Positions 1-6,867 of a DNA stretch of 64,000 bases are shown here, piece after piece. The first letter of the stretch is position 1. Each line of letters begins with the position of its first letter. Position numbers and translations under genes: made by a program. The notes beneath the pieces were generated by a model that saw nothing but the letters and a program-made list of their open reading frames with translations, made no database searches and had not been told where the DNA came from. This stretch comes from Sphingomonas oligophenolica (GTDB lineage Bacteria > Pseudomonadota > Alphaproteobacteria > Sphingomonadales > Sphingomonadaceae), in contig NZ_RCZK01000002.1 in NCBI RefSeq assembly GCF_006438955.1, positions 124,001 through 188,000 of the forward strand, read 5' to 3'.

Positions 1-288
1 TGGCGGGTCGCGGACAGCGGCACTAAGCTCGGGCTGATCTCGCCGCTCACCGCCAATTTCTGCGACGGGTGCAACCGCGTGCGACTGACGACAGAGGGCA
101 GGCTGTACGCGTGCCTCGGGCATGACGATCAGGTCGATTTGAAGACCGCGCTGCGCGAAGGCGGTACCGCCGCGCTCGATGCCGCGATCGACGAGGCGCT
201 GCGGATCAAGCCCAAACGCCATGATTTCCGAATCGAACCGGGCGCCGCGCCCGCGGTAGCGCGTCACATGAGCGTCACCGGGGGATGA
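1..288 (+). CDS. moaA: GTP 3',8-cyclase MoaA, C-terminal part (5' end outside window)
   Basis: Radical-SAM enzyme of molybdenum cofactor synthesis, converting GTP to 3',8-cyclo-GTP. Only the C-terminal ~95 residues are in the window; the frame is open from base 1. The segment has the MoaA C-terminal [4Fe-4S] cluster motif, FCDGCNRVRLT followed by YACLG, which supplies three Cys ligands. The stop overlaps the start of nadK by 4 nt (ATGA), so the two are probably translationally coupled. Confidence 0.93.
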   Translation, partial: WRVADSGTKLGLISPLTANFCDGCNRVRLTTEGRLYACLGHDDQVDLKTALREGGTAALDAAIDEALRIKPKRHDFRIEPGAAPAVARHMSVTGG

Positions 289-1064
289 ACCGGTACGAAC
301 GGCGCGCGCTGCTCGCCTCGCCGACCGCCCCCGCACAGGCCGCCGCGCGCGAGCTGGCGGATTCCGCCGACTGGGTCGACCCGCAGGACGCCGACGTGAT
401 CATCGCGCTCGGCGGCGATGGCTATATGCTCCAGGTGCTCCACCGGATGCTCGATCGCCGCAAGCCAGCGGTTCCCGTGTTCGGGATGAATCTGGGCACG
501 GTCGGATTCCTGATGAACGAATGGCGCGACCACGGGCTCGACGATCGGCTGGCGCGCGCCAAGCCGTTTCAGGTCGTTCCCCTGATCGCGACCGTCACCG
601 CGGCGGACGGGCGGGTCCATCACCTGTCCGCGATCAACGAGGTGTCGCTGCTGCGGGAGACCCGGCAGACCGCGAAGCTGGAGATCACCGTCAACGAACG
701 CGTCGTGATGCCCGAACTGGCGTGCGACGGCGTCCTCGTCGCGACACCGGCGGGATCGACCGCGTACAATTTGTCCGCGCAGGGGCCGATCCTGCCGCTG
801 GGATCGAACCTGCTGGCCCTTACCCCGATCAGCCCGTTCCGCCCGCGCCGCTGGCGTGGCGCGATCCTGACCGACAAGGCGCGGATCACGATGCGGGTGC
901 TCGATCCCGCCAAACGCCCGGTCTCTGCGGTCGCCGACCAGCACGAAGTCCGCGAGATCCGGGAGCTGTCGATCGGGATGGACCGGTCGCGTGAACTGAC
1001 GCTCCTGTTCGACCCCGAACACGCGCTCGACGATCGCATCACGATGGAGCAGTTCATCGGCTGA
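285..1064 (+). CDS. nadK: NAD kinase
   Basis: Phosphorylates NAD to NADP in the cytosol. The 259-aa product has the family GGDG motif (IALGGDGYML, near residue 45), the following NLGTVGFL block, and the conserved TPAGSTAYN segment near residue 155. Length fits alphaproteobacterial NadK (about 250-260 aa). The ATG overlaps the moaA stop. It is followed by tRNA-Asn after about 70 nt. Identification rests on motifs and is confident. Confidence 0.95.
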   Translation: MNRYERRALLASPTAPAQAAARELADSADWVDPQDADVIIALGGDGYMLQVLHRMLDRRKPAVPVFGMNLGTVGFLMNEWRDHGLDDRLARAKPFQVVPLIATVTAADGRVHHLSAINEVSLLRETRQTAKLEITVNERVVMPELACDGVLVATPAGSTAYNLSAQGPILPLGSNLLALTPISPFRPRRWRGAILTDKARITMRVLDPAKRPVSAVADQHEVREIRELSIGMDRSRELTLLFDPEHALDDRITMEQFIG

Positions 1065-1132
1065 ACCCGCGGCGGTGCGGGGTTGCATCGGCTAACCGGC
1101 GCGGTATAGAGCCCGCTCCCGCGACGGAATAT

Positions 1133-1207
1133 TCCCTGATAGCTCAGCGGTAGAGCTCTCGACTGTTAATCGAGCGGCCGTAGGTTCGAATCCTACTCAG
1201 GGAGCCA
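1133..1207 (+). tRNA. tRNA-Asn (anticodon GTT)
   Basis: Cloverleaf read by eye: acceptor TCCCTGA (1133-1139) pairs with TCAGGGA (1197-1203), discriminator G and encoded CCA (1205-1207). The anticodon stem CTCGA/TCGAG encloses GTT at 1165-1167. The T-arm carries GGTTCGAATCC. The 3' 17 bp are duplicated at 41952-41968, marking this gene as the prophage attachment site. The tRNA remains complete after integration. Confidence 0.97.
1191..1207 (+). repeat. attL core: 17-bp direct repeat in the tRNA-Asn 3' end
   Basis: TCCTACTCAGGGAGCCA, identical to 41952-41968. It lies in the T-arm/acceptor end of tRNA-Asn, a usual integration target of P2/P4-type tyrosine integrases. The integrase gene starts about 150 bp inside this end. 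Confidence 0.9.
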
Positions 1208-1238
1208 GTCGCGGCATTTCACGCCGATCAGGTCTGCT

Positions 1239-1260
1239 CAAAAACCTTGCTTCGGCAAGG
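1239..1260 (-). terminator. Rho-independent terminator reading toward tRNA-Asn
   Basis: On the minus strand a 6-bp stem, CCTTGC/GCAAGG, with a CGAA tetraloop is followed by TTTTTG. It would stop leftward transcription leaving the prophage before it runs antisense into tRNA-Asn and nadK. On the plus strand the stem is not followed by T residues. Confidence 0.6.
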
Positions 1261-1321
1261 CGATAGGGCAAGAAACACGATCATGGCGGATCATCTTCGA
1301 TCATCAAAGCGTGGCAGATTT

Positions 1322-1344
1322 GGTGCCATCGGTGGTGCCATCGG
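1322..1344 (+). repeat. Two tandem GGTGCCATCGG copies, candidate integrase arm sites
   Basis: GGTGCCATCGG occurs at 1322-1332 and 1334-1344, between attL and the integrase start. A third copy (GGTGCCATCGGC) is at 41884-41895, just inside attR. Repeats on both sides of the core, close to int, are the layout of tyrosine-recombinase arm-type sites. The pair overlaps the int translation-initiation region, so integrase binding could also limit its own expression (inference). Confidence 0.5.
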
Positions 1345-1359
1345 CGAGAGGTTCGGACG

Positions 1360-2733
1360 TTGCTGACCGACATGGTCTGTCGCAAAGCGAAACCGTTGGA
1401 CGTCGCCTACCAGCTTCCCGACGAGCGCGGCCTCTTTCTTTTTGTGACGACAACTGGGTATCGGTCCTGGCGATTTCAGTATCGCTATGGCGGCCGACAG
1501 AAGCGGCTGACCTTCGGTGGATATCCGGAGGTCTCGTTGTTGGAAGCGCGCGATCGACGCGATCAGGCGCGCATGCTCATCCGCGACGGAATCGATCCGA
1601 ACGTGACACGAAAACAGAAAGCAGCGGCGCGCGCACAAGCGTGCGACAACAGCTTTCGCACGGTGATGCTGCTGTGGCATGTCGATCGTGCCAAGACGCT
1701 GAAGCCGCGCTATGCCAAACAGATCCTTCAGCGGTTCCAGGCGGACATCTTTCCGGTGTTCGGCTCGATCCCGATCCGCGATGTCACGCCGTCGCTTGTC
1801 CTGGCGGCGATCATGCCGATCGCCAACCGCGGGTCGATCGATATCGCGCACCGACTAAGGCAGCATATCTCCGACATCTTCGTGTTCGCGATCGCCAGAG
1901 GATGGGGAGAAGCCGACCCGGCGCAAACGGTTCGCAAGGCGTTGCCGGCGGTGCCGCGCGGGCTGCGGCCAGCAGTGACGAAGCTGGGAGACGCGCAGCA
2001 GGTTCTCCGCAGGAGCGAGACGCTCAACGCCTATGCGGTGACGAAGCTGGCCGGTCGGCTGTTGGCGCTGACCGCGGCTCGACCGGGCATGGTCCGGATG
2101 GCGGCGCCGGAGGAATTCGAAGGGCTAGGTGGGGATGCCCCAATCTGGCGGGTACCTGCGGCGAAGATGAAACTCAGCGCCGATCGCCGACAGGATCCGG
2201 CCTTCGAATTCGTGCTGCCGCTCTCGACGCAGGCGGTCGAGGTAGTAAACACTGCGATCGAGATGGGGGGGCGTCATGCGCCGCTGGTCTTTCCGTCGGC
2301 CCATCACGTCCACAAGCCGATGGGCGACAACACCCTCAGCAAGCTATACCGCGAGGCCGGTTTTCAGGACGAGCACTGCCCGCATGGCTGGCGCGCGACC
2401 TTCTCTACAATCATGAACGAACGCGCGGCGTTGTACGATCGAGCGCACGACCGCGCCGTGATCGAACTGATGCTCGCCCACATCCAGAACGGTGTCGAGC
2501 CATCCTACAATCGCTCGCTTTACATGGGCAGGCGCCGCGAACTCGCGCAGGAGTGGGCAGATCTCCTGATGGCGGGGCTGCCCGCCGCCCCTGCCCTGCT
2601 GGAGGAGCAGCGCGGCACGTCGGAACGCCAAAAGCGGCGATTGCGGCATGAGCGCGCAGTCAGCTCAATCGTTGATCGCCGGCATGTTTCGCAGCCGGCC
2701 GACGCGCACGCTGCAACCGGTCCATCGGCATAG
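1360..2733 (+). CDS. int: Tyrosine-type site-specific integrase (DUF4102 / P4-type)
   Basis: Catalyses integration and excision at tRNA-Asn. The N-terminus (LTDMVCRKAKP... then FRYGGRQKRLTFGGYPEVSL) is the DUF4102 arm-binding domain typical of P4-type integrases, followed by a core-binding region (about 105-190) and the catalytic domain. Visible catalytic elements are the Arg in TAARPGM, HGWR near residue 345 (HxxR), a distal His in LAHIQN, and the nucleophile Tyr in PSYNRS. The start chosen is TTG at 1360, because family members begin LTDxxxRKAKP; ATG at 1372 is the alternative. The C-terminal tail after the Tyr is rather long, and its coding region overlaps the next gene. Confidence 0.93.
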   Translation: MLTDMVCRKAKPLDVAYQLPDERGLFLFVTTTGYRSWRFQYRYGGRQKRLTFGGYPEVSLLEARDRRDQARMLIRDGIDPNVTRKQKAAARAQACDNSFRTVMLLWHVDRAKTLKPRYAKQILQRFQADIFPVFGSIPIRDVTPSLVLAAIMPIANRGSIDIAHRLRQHISDIFVFAIARGWGEADPAQTVRKALPAVPRGLRPAVTKLGDAQQVLRRSETLNAYAVTKLAGRLLALTAARPGMVRMAAPEEFEGLGGDAPIWRVPAAKMKLSADRRQDPAFEFVLPLSTQAVEVVNTAIEMGGRHAPLVFPSAHHVHKPMGDNTLSKLYREAGFQDEHCPHGWRATFSTIMNERAALYDRAHDRAVIELMLAHIQNGVEPSYNRSLYMGRRRELAQEWADLLMAGLPAAPALLEEQRGTSERQKRRLRHERAVSSIVDRRHVSQPADAHAATGPSA

Positions 2734-3355
2734 CCGTCACGCTGGCGATCGTGAACTTGACCTCTGGCGGCGCTACAACACGTTCTCGAAGTCAGAGCAC
2801 AACGCACGGATGCGGGCGGTCGAGCAATACGATCGCGAGACGAAGAAGCCGGGGAAGCGTAACGGCGCGCTAGGCTATATCGCACTCGAAATCATGCGCT
2901 TCATGCTTCGTTTGCGCGGCAAGCGGGGCGGCCGTCTTGATCCCTCGCTGAAATGGCTAGCCGATCAGCTGCATCGATCGCGGAGCGCAATCGCCGCGGC
3001 GCTGGCGCGCCTCAAACAGCATGGCTTTCTCGACTGGGTCCGACGGACCAGGCTGGTCGACGATCCGGCCCGCCCCGAACAATATGTCGAGCAGATCTCG
3101 AACGCCTATTTCTTCGGTCTTCCGAAGGGGGCGGCCGACTTAGTGCGTCGGATGCTGCGGCGGCCGAGCGAGGAGCAACAGCGACGGTCGGATGAGGCGG
3201 CAAGGGCCACCCGCGCGGCAACGACAAGTCCTACCGCGATCATCGCCGGTGTCACCGACCCTGCACTTCGAGCGACGCTGGCCGGTCTCGACCATGTCCT
3301 TAGGAGTGCAAATCCGTTGAACGGATTGAATCGGCCCTGTGGAGATAAAGAATAG
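2648..3355 (+). CDS. Winged-helix DNA-binding protein, replication-initiator-like
   Basis: 235-aa protein. The middle (about residues 75-135) reads as a winged helix: a helix GYIALEIMRFML, then LDPSLKWLADQLHRSRSAIAAALARLKQHGFL, then a hairpin. This layout resembles HTH 'replication protein'-type genes of alphaproteobacterial plasmids and prophages. It starts inside the end of int (85-nt overlap); ATG at 2684 would shorten the overlap. Because no P2 gpA homologue is visible in the prophage, this is one of the few candidates for a replication function, but it may equally be a regulator. Confidence 0.65.
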   Translation: MSAQSAQSLIAGMFRSRPTRTLQPVHRHSRHAGDRELDLWRRYNTFSKSEHNARMRAVEQYDRETKKPGKRNGALGYIALEIMRFMLRLRGKRGGRLDPSLKWLADQLHRSRSAIAAALARLKQHGFLDWVRRTRLVDDPARPEQYVEQISNAYFFGLPKGAADLVRRMLRRPSEEQQRRSDEAARATRAATTSPTAIIAGVTDPALRATLAGLDHVLRSANPLNGLNRPCGDKE

Positions 3356-3750
3356 AAGGAATGCCCTCGCTGAAGCGAGGACATGCGCTGATTTGTCATT
3401 CCCCCCAGCCGGACGACCCCAACCTGATCACCCGATCGCCAAGACTCGGCGGTCGGACGAGGCGGCTTGCGCCGCCACGGGCTCGGCGAGGGGGAAAGAG
3501 CAAGGACCGTGCCGAGAAATCACCGGCGTGGCCCCCGCTGAAACGAGAAGTGCACCAAAGCGCACCGGCTAACGAGGCTGTCGATCACGGCGTGCCGCGG
3601 CATCGGCCTCCTCGTGGGCGGATGGGTCGATAACCGCACCAAAATTGCCACGAAAAGTGCGCGGGCGAGGCGGGGGGAAAAGCGCGCCTTCCGGGGTCGG
3701 AGCGCGGAGGGGGCTGGCGGCCTCGCGACCAGCCTGCCATCCTCCGATCG
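3356..3750. other. Non-coding stretch with an imperfect palindrome
   Basis: No convincing gene. An almost perfect inverted repeat lies at its left end (3361-3384: CCTCGCT-GA-AGCGAGG extended by ATG/CAT with one mismatch). It is not followed by a T-run, so it is not a classical terminator. Short open frames here have arginine/proline-rich composition typical of shadow frames in GC-rich DNA. The phage replication origin could lie here, next to the replication-like gene, but nothing in the sequence proves it. Confidence 0.4.
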
Positions 3751-3876
3751 ATGTCGAGGGTGCGCCGCTGCCTCCAGCTGCTCGAGGTCGCGGCGCTAGT
3801 CGCGATCACGCTGACGTCGGTCGTGACCAGCGCCCTCATCGCCCGGCGCCTGGCACGCGCGCTCTTCGGTCAGTGA
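3751..3876 (+). CDS. Small single-pass membrane protein, 41 aa (hypothetical)
   Basis: Open frame starting ATG at 3751 and ending TGA at 3874-3876. A basic N-terminus (MSRVRRC) is followed by a clear hydrophobic stretch (LLEVAALVAITLTSVVTSAL, about residues 10-29) and a basic tail. The composition is that of a small phage membrane protein, not a shadow frame. It converges with the leftward gene ending at 3870, overlapping it by 7 nt. Function unknown; no clear ribosome-binding site was seen, so confidence is limited. Confidence 0.4.
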   Translation: MSRVRRCLQLLEVAALVAITLTSVVTSALIARRLARALFGQ

Positions 3877-4163
3877 TCGGCGAACGGCATATCAGGAAAG
3901 GGATGCGGCTCGTCCACGCCCCACACACCGATGCGTGGCGAGAGCGGCGGGCCGGCCGCGCTGGGCTGCAAGATCAAGGCTTCGCTTTCGGGCCGCCCCA
4001 TGATCCGCATCAGCATATCGTCGACGACGCGCTCGATCACGTCGACGGTGATCAGCCCGAGCTCGCGCCGCTCATACGGCTTGCGCACCTGCAGTCCGAT
4101 GATCAGCCGCATCCGCAGCGTTTCGCGGCTGACCCTCTTCACGCCGCCACCGTCGCGTCGCAT
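3870..4163 (-). CDS. Hypothetical protein, 97 aa
   Basis: Not recognised. A basic N-terminal part is followed by a segment rich in Leu/Val/Ile (RRELGLITVDVIERVVDDML) and an acidic, Pro-rich C-terminus. It overlaps the upstream HTH gene by 25 nt on the same strand, so the two are probably one leftward transcription unit from the region holding the LexA-box-like site at 4451. By position it might act with the HTH protein, for example as a regulator or antirepressor, but no family signature supports that. Confidence 0.55.
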   Translation of the reverse strand: MRRDGGGVKRVSRETLRMRLIIGLQVRKPYERRELGLITVDVIERVVDDMLMRIMGRPESEALILQPSAAGPPLSPRIGVWGVDEPHPFPDMPFADH

Positions 4164-4405
4164 ACCCAGAGATCACGGATCCCGAGCGCACGGTCATCCA
4201 CCCCGAAATAGTCGGCCAGACGGCGATGCTCCTGGATCGACAGCGCGGTCGGCGTGCCGCGGCGCACGAAATCACCCAGATACCAAGACGGTCGCCCTAG
4301 CATCCGCGACAGCGGCGCAAGCGCCTCTCCCCTTCCCCTTGCCAGCGCGGCAAGCGCGACGCGAGGATCAGGCTGCGCCCGCACCATCGCCATGCCCATC
4401 GCCAT
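4139..4405 (-). CDS. Small HTH (XRE/Cro-like) DNA-binding protein
   Basis: 88 aa from ATG 4405, chosen because GGAGG lies just upstream (4410-4414). The pattern PLSRMLGRPSWYLGDFVRRG followed by RRLADYFGVDDRALG resembles the N-terminal DNA-binding half of sphingomonad LexA/CI-like S24 repressors, but no S24 peptidase half is present. It is divergent from the HIRAN gene, with a GTTC-N7-GTTC site between them. A repressor, Cro or antirepressor role is plausible. Upstream in-frame codons would allow a longer N-terminus. Confidence 0.65.
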   Translation of the reverse strand: MAMGMAMVRAQPDPRVALAALARGRGEALAPLSRMLGRPSWYLGDFVRRGTPTALSIQEHRRLADYFGVDDRALGIRDLWVCDATVAA

Positions 4406-4450
4406 ATCACCTCCGTCGCTTGCCGAATCGCCGACGACCGATCTAAGGGC

Positions 4451-4465
4451 GTTCCACCTTTGTTC
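4451..4465. promoter_or_regulatory. Candidate LexA (SOS) box, GTTC-N7-GTTC
   Basis: GTTC CACCTTT GTTC at 4451-4465, read as GAAC-N7-GAAC on the other strand. This is the known alphaproteobacterial LexA operator pattern. It lies between the leftward HTH gene (start 4405) and the rightward HIRAN gene (start 4477). On the minus strand it overlaps a promoter-like TTGGAA-N16-TTAGAT arrangement. Both directions could be controlled. Confidence 0.6.
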
Positions 4466-4476
4466 CAATAGGCAGC

Positions 4477-4845
4477 ATGATGAATGAACTCAGCCTCGCG
4501 GTCGTCGGCCTCGATTTTCCCAACGCCGATCGCAGCAATCGCCGCTTCGAGATGGCACTGTGCGTGCCAGGCGAACCCGTCCACCTGGTCCGCGAACCCC
4601 GCAACAAAGCGGATCCGCGCGCGGTCGCGGTCGTCAGCTGTCGCGCGATCCAGCTCGGCTATCTCACCGCCGAGCGCTGCGGATGGATCGGCGCCCGGAT
4701 CGGCTCGGGTGAGGCGTTCGAAGCATTGTTCCAGGATCACGGTCGCCACGCCGCGGTGATCCGCGTCCGGTTCGGGGGCGGCACGGTGACGCTCCCTGCC
4801 CCGCGCCCGACCGTCGAGGATGAACCGTTCGATTGGGGTGCTTGA
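4477..4845 (+). CDS. HIRAN-domain protein
   Basis: 122 aa. The central motif LVREPRNKADPRAVAV...QLGYLTAERCGWIGARI (about residues 35-75) matches the HIRAN domain, which binds DNA 3' ends in HLTF-type repair proteins and occurs alone in many phages. The gene is directly behind a GTTC-N7-GTTC site, consistent with a DNA-damage or induction-linked role (inference). It converges with the dam gene. The ATG at 4477 is followed by a second ATG, which may be the real start. Confidence 0.8.
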   Translation: MMNELSLAVVGLDFPNADRSNRRFEMALCVPGEPVHLVREPRNKADPRAVAVVSCRAIQLGYLTAERCGWIGARIGSGEAFEALFQDHGRHAAVIRVRFGGGTVTLPAPRPTVEDEPFDWGA

Positions 4846-4912
4846 CCACCTCGGAAGTAAACGGCGGCACCTACTAGGGCGCCGCCATTAAACCGGGTGA
4901 TCTTCGTGACGG

Positions 4913-5707
4913 TCAGCAGCTCGACACGATCAGCTCCCCCGCCCGTTGCCCATTGTCCCGCCCCAGCGTGTACGTCGTCTCGATCGGCGCGATCGCGAAC
5001 CGCCCGAACGTCGCCCGCACACTCGGGTTGTCGTTGACCGACATCAGGAACCGTCCCTTGATCCCTGCCAGCACATCGGCCAGCGCCTCGAAATCCGCGC
5101 GCCCGAACACGTCCTGGCCGTAATCGGTCTCGCACCCCCAATAGGGCGGGTCGAGATAGAACAGCATCCCCGGCCGATCATACCGACGAATGAAATCGGC
5201 ATAGGCGAGCTGCTCGATCACCACCCCGGCCAGTCGCTCATGGATGTCGGCGAGCATCGGCTCGAGCTTGGTGATGTTGAACCGCGCACCCTGCGTCCGG
5301 TCGACGCCGAAATGCCGCTGCTCGACCTTCCCGCCGAATGCCAGCCGCTGCAGATACAGGAAACGCGCCGCCCGCTGCAGGTCGGTCAGCCGCTCGGGCG
5401 GGATCGCGCGCAGCCGCTCGAACTCCGCCCGGCTCGCAACCCGAAACCGCAGCATGTCGACGAAATAGGCATAATGCTCCTGGAGCACGCGAAAAAACGT
5501 CGCGACGTCGCCCGACACGTCGTTGATATATTCCAGCCGCGGCGCGCGCCGTCGCCGCAGGAAGATGCCGCCCATCCCCACGAACGGCTCGGCATAGGCG
5601 TCGTGGTCGATTGCCTGGATCATCGCGACGATCCGGGAGGCCAGGTTGCGCTTGCCCCCGATATACCCGGCCGCAGGCGCGACCGGACGGATTTTGGTGG
5701 TGGTCAT
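4913..5707 (-). CDS. dam: D12-class DNA N6-adenine methyltransferase (Dam-like)
   Basis: 264 aa. Motif order fits the Dam/D12 class: YIGGKRNLA near the N-terminus (SAM binding), EPFVGMGGIFL (motif I), and the catalytic DPPY in FYLDPPYWG (about residue 185). It is the third gene of the leftward terminase-portal operon and is separated from the portal gene by about 150 nt. Methylation of phage DNA could give protection from host restriction or affect packaging. The target site cannot be read from sequence. No partner restriction gene is present. Confidence 0.9.
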   Translation of the reverse strand: MTTTKIRPVAPAAGYIGGKRNLASRIVAMIQAIDHDAYAEPFVGMGGIFLRRRRAPRLEYINDVSGDVATFFRVLQEHYAYFVDMLRFRVASRAEFERLRAIPPERLTDLQRAARFLYLQRLAFGGKVEQRHFGVDRTQGARFNITKLEPMLADIHERLAGVVIEQLAYADFIRRYDRPGMLFYLDPPYWGCETDYGQDVFGRADFEALADVLAGIKGRFLMSVNDNPSVRATFGRFAIAPIETTYTLGRDNGQRAGELIVSSC

Positions 5708-5856
5708 GTTGGAAAAACTCGCCTCGTAGAAATCCCGCCCGAGCGACTCGGGTGCGGGACGGCCGATTGGCCGGTTGGTCGTGGCGAGGTCCTTCTCGTC
5801 GGTGATCCGGGCTGCAACCCGGTTCCCCCCGCCCGGCTATGCGCCGGGACGGAAAC

Positions 5857-6867
5857 TCAAGCGGCCGCTGCCGCCACCCGCGCGCGATATCGCACCGCCT
5901 CCACCCCAACCCGATCGTTGACCTCGAGGAACGCCGACTGGAGCGGCTCGATCTCGAGGTCGAAGAACGTATCCTTCGCCTCGGTCGGATTACCGAACGC
6001 GGAGCCTTGCGCTGGCACGATGCCGAGCAGCTGGGGCGGCACCCGGTGCGCCGCCAGCACGTCGGCCTGGGTCGCGTTCTTGATGCCCAGAAATTCATCC
6101 TTCGCCCCCACCTCGGCGATCGGCACGATCTTGATCCCATGTTCCTTGCCGTCGGGGGCGTGGACGAACATGTTGCGGAAATTGCCCGGCCCCTTCGACG
6201 CCTTCAGCGCCTCCCGCATCTTGTCGATATCGCCCTCGGCGAACCCGCCCGTCGCATAGAGGATGAAGCCCGCATGGCTGCCGTTGAGGTAATAGCGGCG
6301 CCGGAACAACGTCGCCGCTTCGTTGAGCAACGCCGACTGCAACGCGCTGATATATTCGGGCACGCCATAGATTTCCTGGTTGAGATCGGGCTGCAGCACC
6401 TGGATCACGCTACCGACCGGAAACTCGGTCTCGACGACATAGCCCGGCACGTAGAAGAACGCCCCCGGCGCCACCCCCCGCCGCGTATATTTCGCCGGCG
6501 AATAATCGAGCCGCATCGTGCCCCCCAGCCGGTTCGTGACCCGCGTCAGATACGCATCGCCGAACACCAGGTAATCCTGCACCGCCTTCGCGAACGTCGC
6601 GCGCGACAGATACGGCGTCGGCTCGAGCGAGGCGACGAGCAGGTTGCGCTTAAGCAGGATCGCCGAGCTGTGATGCGCCGACACGCGAAACGCCCGCGCC
6701 AGACCGTCGCGTGACACCGGCGGTTCGTACCACCGGCCGTTGTGCCAGCATTCCGCCATGTCGAGCAGCTCGCGCCGATCGAGCACCGATTCGGGCTCGC
6801 CGAAGGTGAACGCCTCGAGTCCCTGGGCGGCGTCGTCATGCACCCCCATCATTGGCAGCTGCTGCAT
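5857..6867 (-). CDS. Q: Portal protein (P2 gpQ-like)
   Basis: 336 aa. Forms the dodecameric portal at the capsid vertex through which DNA is packaged. Recognised as the P2 gpQ/PBSX-type portal by length and by conserved segments such as HNGRWYEPPVS, VFGDAYLTRV, the YGVPEYISALQSALLNE core and the HRVPPQLLGI motif near the C-terminus. Its ATG overlaps the stop of the terminase gene (TGATG), so the two are translationally coupled. Confidence 0.93.
   Translation of the reverse strand: MQQLPMMGVHDDAAQGLEAFTFGEPESVLDRRELLDMAECWHNGRWYEPPVSRDGLARAFRVSAHHSSAILLKRNLLVASLEPTPYLSRATFAKAVQDYLVFGDAYLTRVTNRLGGTMRLDYSPAKYTRRGVAPGAFFYVPGYVVETEFPVGSVIQVLQPDLNQEIYGVPEYISALQSALLNEAATLFRRRYYLNGSHAGFILYATGGFAEGDIDKMREALKASKGPGNFRNMFVHAPDGKEHGIKIVPIAEVGAKDEFLGIKNATQADVLAAHRVPPQLLGIVPAQGSAFGNPTEAKDTFFDLEIEPLQSAFLEVNDRVGVEAVRYRARVAAAAA

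Noticed and set aside
1241..1265. Considered as plus-strand terminator after tRNA-Asn
   Set aside because: No T-run follows on the plus strand; the T-run exists only in the minus direction, so it was annotated as such.
1311..2651. 446-codon plus-strand frame overlapping the integrase in another phase
   Set aside because: The integrase has clear family motifs; the alternative is Arg/Ala/Gly-rich and has no known domain.
3645..4211. 188-codon plus-strand frame over the gap and the leftward 97-aa gene
   Set aside because: Composition is Arg/Pro-rich throughout; a small TM protein and the leftward genes explain the region better.
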